Source: Veillonella sp. | Lineage (GTDB): Bacteria; Bacillota; Negativicutes; Veillonellales; Veillonellaceae | NCBI GenBank assembly: GCA_022737715.1 | Contig: JAIITD010000038.1 | Span: forward strand, 1-12,741 | Direction: 5' to 3' | DNA length: 12,741 nucleotides | Shown here: piece after piece, positions 1 through 6,159 of the stretch | Layout: each line of letters begins with the position of its first letter | How positions within the stretch are numbered: position 1 is the stretch's first letter | Position numbers and translations under genes: made by a program | Notes under the pieces: generated by a model | Told to the model about the DNA's origin: nothing | What the model saw: the letters and a program-made list of their open reading frames with translations, nothing else | Databases searched by the model: none

Positions 1-1029
1 TAGTTGAGTGCCATTATAAAAGGCTACGGACTGACCTGGTGTAATAGCCCGTTGTGGTTCGTCAAAAACAACCTCCATCGTCTCATCATCCAAGATGCGA
101 GCTGTACAAGGTGAAGGCGTAGCCGCATAGCGAATTTTACCTTCTGCCTTTAATTCTTTGTGAATTGTATCATCTAAGAAGTTATAAAACTTACAAATCA
201 TACGATTTGTAAAGAGTCGTTCATTGGGACCAACGATGACCTCATTTCGTTCACCATTAAATCCGATAACATATAGAGGGTGTTTATAAGCAATGCCTAG
301 TCCTTTGCGTTGACCAATGGTGTAATTAAATAAACCATTATGCTTCCCTAATACTTCACCATCTTCAGTAACGATATTACCAGATTTTGGTTTAGTCTTC
401 ATTTCTTCTACCACTAGTTTTTGGTAGTTACCATGAGGCAAGAAACAAATATCTACACTATCCGGTTTTTTAGCTACTGGCAAATTATACTCAGCAGCTA
501 ATTTACGAGTTTCAGTCTTACATTGTCCTCCCAAAGGGAACATGAGATGACTCAAAATTCGTTGGTTCATATTGTACATAACATAACTTTGATCCTTTGT
601 AGGGTCAACACCTTTATGCAGTTCATATAAACCAGTATCCTCATTATAATTAACCTGTGCATAGTGACCAGTAACCATATGGGTAGCACCAAGTTCAAGA
701 GCACGATTAAGCATCAAATCAAATTTGATATTTTTATTACAGAATACACAAGGATTTGGTGTACGCCCATAAGCATATTCTTTTACAAAGTAATCTACCA
801 CATTATCGTAGAATACATCTCGCGCATCGATAACGTGATGTTCAATACCAAGAAAATCACACATTTTCTTAGCATCTGTTACGGCGAGGGGGACCTCATC
901 ATACGGAGTACCACTCACCCATAGCCATAGGGTAATACCAAATACTTTATAGCCTTGTTTTAGTAGCATTGCAGCAGTTAAAGAACTGTCTACACCACCA
1001 CTCATAGCTACAGCGATAACTTTTTCCAT
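1..1029 (-). CDS. mnmA: tRNA-specific 2-thiouridylase MnmA (3' end missing)
   Basis: Cytosolic enzyme that adenylates U34 of tRNA-Lys, -Glu and -Gln and inserts sulfur to give s2U34, using a persulfide relayed from a cysteine desulfurase. The N-terminal PP-loop ATP-pyrophosphatase motif SGGVDSS is at residues 10-16. The first catalytic cysteine is C97 in PNPCVFCNKNIKFD, and the second is C195 in DSVDICF. The tRNA-binding segment TGHYAQ is near 120-125, IGQRKGLG follows, and the C-terminal barrel motif ITPGQSVAFYNG closes the visible part. The frame is open to base 1: 343 codons are visible, and the family is usually about 360 residues, so roughly 15-20 codons are lost at the window edge. The ATG at 1029 is preceded by AAAGGAG (1035-1041) at good spacing and opens directly into the PP-loop strand. 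It has its own promoter and a structured leader, separate from the upstream operon. Identification is firm. Confidence 0.97.
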   Translation of the reverse strand, partial: MEKVIAVAMSGGVDSSLTAAMLLKQGYKVFGITLWLWVSGTPYDEVPLAVTDAKKMCDFLGIEHHVIDARDVFYDNVVDYFVKEYAYGRTPNPCVFCNKNIKFDLMLNRALELGATHMVTGHYAQVNYNEDTGLYELHKGVDPTKDQSYVMYNMNQRILSHLMFPLGGQCKTETRKLAAEYNLPVAKKPDSVDICFLPHGNYQKLVVEEMKTKPKSGNIVTEDGEVLGKHNGLFNYTIGQRKGLGIAYKHPLYVIGFNGERNEVIVGPNERLFTNRMICKFYNFLDDTIHKELKAEGKIRYAATPSPCTARILDDETMEVVFDEPQRAITPGQSVAFYNGTQL

Positions 1030-1034
1030 ACTTT

Positions 1035-1144
1035 CTCCTTTTTATGATCTCTTGATCATACAACTAATCAGGGTGAAAGCCTGACGTGTAAAAACACTAG
1101 TTCGGTGTAAAAGTCCGAGTAGTATTGCTATGAAATTATAGCAA
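1035..1144 (-). promoter_or_regulatory. Structured 5' leader of mnmA
   Basis: This is the non-coding stretch between the predicted mnmA promoter and its start codon. Read on the minus strand it contains a row of hairpins: a perfect 7-bp stem at 1125-1144 (TTGCTAT/ATAGCAA, 6-nt loop) at about the predicted 5' end of the RNA; an imperfect stem at 1096-1123; a small GTGT/ACAC stem at 1086-1097 that overlaps the previous one by 2 nt; a 5-bp TCAGG/CCTGA stem at 1068-1084; and a perfect 7-bp TATGATC/GATCATA stem at 1043-1060 right against the ribosome binding site. No known riboswitch or T-box signature was recognised on this strand. A regulatory role is inference; the inverted repeats themselves are directly visible. 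Confidence 0.45.
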
Positions 1145-1149
1145 CTTAT

Positions 1150-1179
1150 ATTATATCCTAGAATTAGGCATATTGAAAA
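1150..1179 (-). promoter_or_regulatory. Predicted promoter of mnmA
   Basis: On the minus strand a perfect TATAAT (1150-1155) is preceded, after an 18-nt spacer, by TTTTCA (1174-1179), which matches 4 of 6 bases of the sigma-70/A type -35 box. Transcription would start near 1143, giving a leader of about 115 nt. It lies just downstream of the operon terminator, as expected for an independent unit. A second TATAAT at 1135-1140 lacks a recognisable -35 and falls inside a hairpin, so it was not chosen. Confidence 0.5.
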
Positions 1180-1184
1180 GATTT

Positions 1185-1222
1185 GAAATGAAAGAATCTC
1201 TTTCAATAAAAGAAAGAGATTC
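1185..1222 (-). terminator. Intrinsic terminator after the ynbB-like gene
   Basis: A perfect 11-bp inverted repeat (GAATCTCTTTC at 1194-1204 and GAAAGAGATTC at 1212-1222) with a 7-nt loop starts 6 nt after the stop codon of the PLP-enzyme gene. On the minus strand it is followed by TTTCATTTC, an interrupted U-tract, so it should act as a moderate rho-independent terminator for the eight-gene operon. No plus-strand gene converges on it. Confidence 0.75.
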
Positions 1223-1228
1223 AAAATG

Positions 1229-2467
1229 TTATCTATGTTTTAATAATTCTTCTGCAGCACCCAATATACCGAGCATAGAGTGTTCAAATACGAGCCCACC
1301 TTGCATAAAGATTGTATATGGAGAGCGCACAGGACCATCAGCACTGAGTTCAATAGATGACCCTTGTACAAATGTACCGCCAGCCATGATAATTTTATCT
1401 TCATAACCAGGCATATCACCAGGGATTGGATGCACATGAGCATCTACAGGAGAGTAAGCTTGCATGCCTACGCAGAAATGCTCCATTTCCTCACCATTTT
1501 CTAAATTGATGGCTTGAATTAAGTCATAACGGTCTGCATCTACCTTAGGGAACACCTCATATCCTAGTAATTCACCTACCGCAGCTGTATAGACAGCTCC
1601 TTTAAGGGCTTGTAAAACTACATGAGGAGCCATAAATAAGCCTTGGAAGAATAAACGATATCCAGGAGCATAGGAACCCATATGATCACCAAGCCCTGGA
1701 GCCGTCAATTGATATGATGCATCTTCTACCAAATCCTCACGACCCACGATATATCCACCGGTTGGTGCCAATCCACCACCAGCATTTTTGATGAGAGAAC
1801 CCGCCATAATATCAGCACCAGCTTCTAATGGCTCTTGAAGCTCCGTAAATTCACCGTAGCAATTATCTACAAAACAAATGGTTTTCGGATTCTTCGCTTT
1901 CACAACATCAACGATAGCCTTAATATCCGCAATCGATAATGGTTCACGAGTGCTATACCCACGAGAACGTTGTATAACAACTGCACGCGTATTGGAATTA
2001 ACAGCATGTCCGATAGCCTCCAAATCATAGGTATTATTTTTAAGAGGCACTTCTGTATAGGTAAAGCCTTTTTCAATCAATGAACCCTTAACAGGACGAG
2101 TATAGCCTATAACGGATTGCATGGTATCATAAGGAGCTCCAACTGCATAGATAAATTCAGTCCCTTTTGATCCATTCCCCATAATGGCCATCAAAGTAGT
2201 GGCCAATGCATGAGTACCAGATACAAAATGAGGTCGCACGAGAGCCTTTTCACCTTTAAACACATAGGCAAATACTTCATCTAATTTTTCACGGCCTACA
2301 TCGTTATAACCATAACCGGTTGTACCAGTGAAATGGTAATCGGATACTTGACATTCTTTAAATGCTTCAAGTACTTTTTTAGTATTTGCTAATGCAATAG
2401 GTTCAAACTTTTTAAATTGTGGTTCCGCCATTTCAAGGGCTTTACTTCGTATTTCTTCTAATGTCAT
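1229..2467 (-). CDS. PLP-dependent YnbB-like protein (methionine gamma-lyase family, 'aluminum resistance protein')
   Basis: A 412-residue fold-type I PLP protein of the family annotated as Met_gamma_lyase or 'aluminum resistance protein' (B. subtilis YnbB type). Visible features are SGTHAL (83-88) for cofactor phosphate binding, the aspartate D201 in FVDNCYGEF that should contact the pyridine nitrogen, and the Schiff-base lysine K227 in GSLIKNAGGG. The C-terminal part holds HVHPIPGDMPGYEDK and the GGTFVQGSSIELSADGP stretch typical of this family. The length is normal. Its substrate is not established; carbon-sulfur lyase activity is suggested only by homology, and the aluminum name is historical. 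The ATG at 2467 has AAAGGAT upstream. It is the last gene of the operon, 17 nt after miaA, and a hairpin terminator follows. In Bacilli ynbB lies further along the miaA-hfq-hflX-ynbB neighbourhood; here it abuts miaA. Confidence 0.88.
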   Translation of the reverse strand: MTLEEIRSKALEMAEPQFKKFEPIALANTKKVLEAFKECQVSDYHFTGTTGYGYNDVGREKLDEVFAYVFKGEKALVRPHFVSGTHALATTLMAIMGNGSKGTEFIYAVGAPYDTMQSVIGYTRPVKGSLIEKGFTYTEVPLKNNTYDLEAIGHAVNSNTRAVVIQRSRGYSTREPLSIADIKAIVDVVKAKNPKTICFVDNCYGEFTELQEPLEAGADIMAGSLIKNAGGGLAPTGGYIVGREDLVEDASYQLTAPGLGDHMGSYAPGYRLFFQGLFMAPHVVLQALKGAVYTAAVGELLGYEVFPKVDADRYDLIQAINLENGEEMEHFCVGMQAYSPVDAHVHPIPGDMPGYEDKIIMAGGTFVQGSSIELSADGPVRSPYTIFMQGGLVFEHSMLGILGAAEELLKHR

Positions 2468-2484
2468 TCTCTATCCTTTATTTC

Positions 2485-3408
2485 TTAAAAACTTGAGTTA
2501 ATTATATTACAAGCCATACCATAAATTTCGGATTCTGTTGTTTGTGAATCTATGGTAATCCATTTTATATACGGCATACGTTTGTACCACGTAATCTGTC
2601 GTTTTGCAAAGTGTCGCGTATTTTTTTGAATTAAATCAACACATGCGTCATAACTGATGAATCCTTCTAAATACTGAACAACCTCTTTATAGCCAATACC
2701 TTTAAAGGCCTGACAGTTTGGATTCACTCCATTTGTTAGTAACTGTTTGACTTCATCAACGAGGCCTTTTTCAAACATGATTTCTACGCGACGATTAATT
2801 CGATCATATAAATCACTGCGTTCACGTTGTAATCCAATAACAGGACCCTCATAGGATAAACCGTCTTTTGTCTGACTTGTTAATGCATCAAAATCACCAG
2901 CCGTCATTAATTCAATAGCACGGTATAACCGATGTTTATCAGTAAATCTTATGTTTATATCGCCTACCTTTGCTAACTCATTAGCACGATGACGTAATCC
3001 ATCTATTCCTTGTTCATCATATAGTTCATCTAATTCTGCTCTAAGTTCAATATTAGGTTTTATATCATTGAAATTATAATTCTCCAGCAATGATTGAACA
3101 TATAAACCTGTGCCACCCGATAGAATTGGCTGTACCTGATTTTGATTTAACGTATCAATTAATGTCTTAGCCTGTTGTTGAAAAATTGATACACTGTAAT
3201 CATCATTAGGATCTAATATATCAATAAGATGATGTGGAACTATAGATAATTCATCAGCAGTAGGTTTAGCAGTGCCTATATTCAAATGTTTATATACCTG
3301 ATACGCATCACCAGAAATCACTTCACCATGATAGCGTTTGGCCAATGCTAATGTTAAGTCTGTCTTACCTACAGCTGTAGGACCTACAATTGTTATTAAC
3401 TTTTTCAT
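2485..3408 (-). CDS. miaA: tRNA dimethylallyltransferase MiaA
   Basis: Transfers a dimethylallyl group from DMAPP to N6 of A37 in tRNAs that read UNN codons, making the i6A37 substrate of MiaB. The N-terminal P-loop is GPTAVGKT (9-16). The general-base aspartate is D34 in GDAYQVY, followed by NIGTAKP (43-49) and HHLIDILDP. GGTGLYVQSLL comes near residue 100, LYDRINRRVEIM and GIGYKEVVQYL follow, and the tRNA-contacting end has RQITWYKR. Its 307 residues are a normal length. The usual family motif is DS-x-Q; here the serine is alanine (A35) and the next residue is tyrosine, a mild variation that leaves the catalytic aspartate intact. The ATG overlaps the stop of the upstream methyltransferase gene as ATGA, with AAGGGG as ribosome binding site, suggesting translational coupling. 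Identification is firm. Confidence 0.97.
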   Translation of the reverse strand: MKKLITIVGPTAVGKTDLTLALAKRYHGEVISGDAYQVYKHLNIGTAKPTADELSIVPHHLIDILDPNDDYSVSIFQQQAKTLIDTLNQNQVQPILSGGTGLYVQSLLENYNFNDIKPNIELRAELDELYDEQGIDGLRHRANELAKVGDINIRFTDKHRLYRAIELMTAGDFDALTSQTKDGLSYEGPVIGLQRERSDLYDRINRRVEIMFEKGLVDEVKQLLTNGVNPNCQAFKGIGYKEVVQYLEGFISYDACVDLIQKNTRHFAKRQITWYKRMPYIKWITIDSQTTESEIYGMACNIINSSF

Positions 3409-4199
3409 TGTAACCCCTTATTACTGTAAACACCATAGCCGATACGACTATATTTGCCACCCACCCATTTAGATGGTGGAAAATCTTTAAATACAGAGCT
3501 AAACGGCCGTTCTTTGATAATAAAACCTAATCGACAAACACGCCTAGCTTCCTGAATAACAGAATCTGTGATTCTACCTTCCGAAGTATGTCCCCTCAAT
3601 GGTTTAAATTGAGGACTTTCTTCAATAGGGACTTCAAACATAGGGTCAAAATATAATATATCCACACTATCGCTTGGTTGCCCCTGTAAAAAGCTTTCAA
3701 AATTATCATGACGAGCATCAATGCGACGTAGTGCATTTGTTACAGTCATATCCTCATGAATATGATGTTTTAATCCAAACCACGTAGATAGCCATATAGG
3801 ATATGACGCCTCTAGTCCTATAAAATGTGCATTTGGGAACGCATAGGACATGATAATACTATCGCTGCCAAGGCCTAGCGTACAATCAACTATAGATATG
3901 GAATTAGAAGAGTCCGCGCTTAACGATTCTACAGCTTTTACAAGGTGGTCATCATCTCCGCGTTGTAGGCGTAAAATACGCAATTGCGCCATTGATAAGT
4001 GAAACCTATGTTCCTGTTCCTCGTTAAAATGAATTGTCAATTGATTCTTAGAAACAACCGCTACGGGCGTATCCTCTAATAACAATTCAGAAATAGGTTT
4101 TTTATGCCGCTCTTTGTATATTAGATCTAATGAATTAGCTAATTCTTTTGTTTCTGCTTTGACCTCTGAAGATGCTTTTTGTGATGTAGTAATAATCAT
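3405..4199 (-). CDS. RsmJ-like class I SAM-dependent methyltransferase
   Basis: A 264-residue Rossmann methyltransferase that resembles the Pfam SAM_MT (former DUF548) group, whose E. coli member RsmJ makes m2G1516 in 16S rRNA. Motif I is IVDCTLGLGSDS (103-114), which would bind SAM. The acidic residue after strand 2 is E130 in FIGLEAS. The likely catalytic motif is FDPMF (184-188), matching the DPMF motif of RsmJ, and KERPFSS and GKYSRIGYGVY lie near the C-terminus. The N-terminal 80 residues form a separate small region, as in the Firmicute relatives. The ATG is 1 nt after the mutL stop (TAATATG), and its stop overlaps miaA. The target is unknown: RNA, perhaps rRNA, is inferred from RsmJ and from the tRNA-modification neighbours. 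The sequence is too divergent from RsmJ to claim m2G1516 activity. Confidence 0.85.
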   Translation of the reverse strand: MIITTSQKASSEVKAETKELANSLDLIYKERHKKPISELLLEDTPVAVVSKNQLTIHFNEEQEHRFHLSMAQLRILRLQRGDDDHLVKAVESLSADSSNSISIVDCTLGLGSDSIIMSYAFPNAHFIGLEASYPIWLSTWFGLKHHIHEDMTVTNALRRIDARHDNFESFLQGQPSDSVDILYFDPMFEVPIEESPQFKPLRGHTSEGRITDSVIQEARRVCRLGFIIKERPFSSVFKDFPPSKWVGGKYSRIGYGVYSNKGLQ

Positions 4200-4200
4200 A

Positions 4201-6159
4201 TTAAGACCTTAAGAATAACTTACCTAATTCATCAGGTGTAAATTTAATAATAGTTGGGCGACCGTGAGGACAGACATAAGGTTTATCTGTATGGAACAAA
4301 TCTTCAATAAGTGTGGTCATTTGGTACATATTAAGATTGTGTCCAGATTTAATGGCCCCTCTACAAGATGCATAAGCCAGCATTTCATGACGCAATTGTG
4401 CCTTTGTAGGCTGTTCATGGTCATGCAAATAAGTAAAGACATAAGATAAAATTTCCTGAGCTTTACTTTCCACTAGATCTACAGGTGCTCCAACTAATTT
4501 AATTTGATTAGGTCCACCAAGTTCTACTTCGAAACCTAAATCCAACAATGCTTGTTGATCATTTTCAACAATATTTATTTCGTCCTCTGTAGCATTGCTA
4601 TATAGAGGCACTAATAAACTTTGCATTGGTATGGATTCTGAGGACTTACACAATTTATCATAACGAACTCGTTCATGCGCAGCATGTTGGTCGATTATAT
4701 ATAAATCATCTCCCTTTTTAGCCAATATATAACAAGATGCGACTTGCCCCATTGGTAAAAAGCCGGATTTTTGTATATCTCTAGATTCATCTTCTATATG
4801 CTGTTCTTGTATTTGATGGAATCGCTCTTTATCTTCCGTAGTATAGCTAGTATAAGCTGTTGGCACAGATGTAAAGGAAGATTCCTCAAAAGACTCTTGT
4901 TCGAATGTGGCCTTAGGAGCTGGTGGAGTAAACCCTTTCTCTTTTAAGGCATCTACAAAATCGCGAGTATCCTGACGTAATACCTCATACCCCTTAGTGC
5001 GTCGTCCTCCAAAGACCTTATCATAATCAATGGCTGTTGCGATATGCTCGGCTGTATCACTATGATCACTGAATACCTGTGGTGATTGATATGAATCATA
5101 GCCACTAACTTTTGCTTCAGTTTCTAAAGGTTGTACGTATGACGAGGACTCCCGTTCATATCGTTCATGAAGAGGGTTATTTAAAGCATTTAAAATTGCA
5201 TGATACACAGCTTTAAATATAATTTTATCATCTTCAAATTTCACTTCGCTCTTACGAGGATGAACATTGATATCAACCATGTTGGCAGGCACAGTGATGT
5301 GCAATAAAACCAATGGATATCCTGATTTAGGTAATAATGCATGGTACGCATTATCAATAGCCTTTAAAATCGTCTTATCAGAGATGACGCGATTATTAAC
5401 GATAATAGTTTGCCAAATTCGCGTGCTCTTTAATAATGTTGGCTTAGATGCAACACCTTCAATATAAATATCCTCACTTTCATAAGCAATAGTGAAAATA
5501 TCATTCTTAGTTTTATATCCATACAATGCAGCCACCGTATCTTGTATGGAACCAGAGCCTGGTGTAATTATGGCCACACGATCATCGATAGTTAATTTAA
5601 ATGCAATATGTGGATTACTTAATGCTAATTTACCAACAATATCTTGAATTTTCGATGATTCAGTACGTTCTGTTTTAAGAAATTTACGACGAGCTGGTGT
5701 ATTAAAAAACAACTCCTTCACTTCAATTGTTGTGCCTGGAGCAGCACCATAAGGGATACAATCAGTAAAGGTTCCTCCATCGATAAGGATTCTTGTACCA
5801 AGTTCTTGTTCAACAGTTCTAGTTGTCAAAACAAAATGAGAAACAGAGGCGATACTCGCCAAAGCCTCCCCCCGAAATCCTAATGATGCAATATCAAATA
5901 AATCTTCTACACATTGAATCTTCGATGTTGCATGCCTTAGAACAGCAAGGCGTGCATCTTCCTCAGTCATCCCCTTGCCATTATCAGTAATACGCATATA
6001 TGCGCTACCGCCTTCACCGATTTCTACTTCAATAGACGTAGATCCAGCATCAATAGAGTTTTCAATGAGTTCTTTTACCACGGATGCAGGCCGTTCTACG
6101 ACTTCCCCAGCTGCTATTTTATTAATGGTGGTCTCATCTAAGACATGAATGGTTGCCAT
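4201..6159 (-). CDS. mutL: DNA mismatch repair protein MutL (endonuclease type)
   Basis: Links mismatch recognition by MutS to strand incision. The N-terminal GHKL ATPase is intact: NKIAAGEVV (13-21), ELIENSIDAG (30-39, catalytic E33 and Mg-binding N34), DNGKGM (59-64) and GFRGEAL (94-100). A low-complexity linker runs from about 330 to 465. The C-terminal dimerisation/endonuclease domain carries DQHAAHE (490-496), SCRGAIKSG (598-606) and CPHGRP (630-635), the metal-binding set of nicking MutL proteins found in bacteria without MutH. QSLLVP (513-518) matches the beta-clamp contact. In the DQHA(X)2E(X)4E consensus the last glutamate is aspartate here (D501). At 652 residues the length is normal. 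The ATG overlaps the mutS stop by one base (TAATG), with GGAGG in the end of mutS as ribosome binding site, so the two proteins are probably translationally coupled. Confidence 0.97.
   Translation of the reverse strand: MATIHVLDETTINKIAAGEVVERPASVVKELIENSIDAGSTSIEVEIGEGGSAYMRITDNGKGMTEEDARLAVLRHATSKIQCVEDLFDIASLGFRGEALASIASVSHFVLTTRTVEQELGTRILIDGGTFTDCIPYGAAPGTTIEVKELFFNTPARRKFLKTERTESSKIQDIVGKLALSNPHIAFKLTIDDRVAIITPGSGSIQDTVAALYGYKTKNDIFTIAYESEDIYIEGVASKPTLLKSTRIWQTIIVNNRVISDKTILKAIDNAYHALLPKSGYPLVLLHITVPANMVDINVHPRKSEVKFEDDKIIFKAVYHAILNALNNPLHERYERESSSYVQPLETEAKVSGYDSYQSPQVFSDHSDTAEHIATAIDYDKVFGGRRTKGYEVLRQDTRDFVDALKEKGFTPPAPKATFEQESFEESSFTSVPTAYTSYTTEDKERFHQIQEQHIEDESRDIQKSGFLPMGQVASCYILAKKGDDLYIIDQHAAHERVRYDKLCKSSESIPMQSLLVPLYSNATEDEINIVENDQQALLDLGFEVELGGPNQIKLVGAPVDLVESKAQEILSYVFTYLHDHEQPTKAQLRHEMLAYASCRGAIKSGHNLNMYQMTTLIEDLFHTDKPYVCPHGRPTIIKFTPDELGKLFLRS

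Noticed and set aside
664..924. Plus-strand open frame of 86 codons.
   Set aside because: It is antisense to the catalytic part of mnmA, which is a clear conserved gene; the frame is explained as a shadow.
1068..1123. Plus-strand GGTGAAAGCC and GGTGTAAAAGTCC look a little like the GGUG...AAA...UCC core of cobalamin riboswitches.
   Set aside because: The other conserved riboswitch blocks are missing and no plus-strand gene lies downstream, so it was treated as part of the mnmA leader hairpins instead.
1135..1140. Second TATAAT as an alternative mnmA -10 box.
   Set aside because: No -35 element at 16-18 nt spacing, and it is embedded in the first leader hairpin.
1173..1406. Plus-strand open frame of 77 codons.
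   Set aside because: It runs through the terminator and the antisense of the YnbB-like gene, has no convincing ribosome binding site, and its peptide resembles nothing known.
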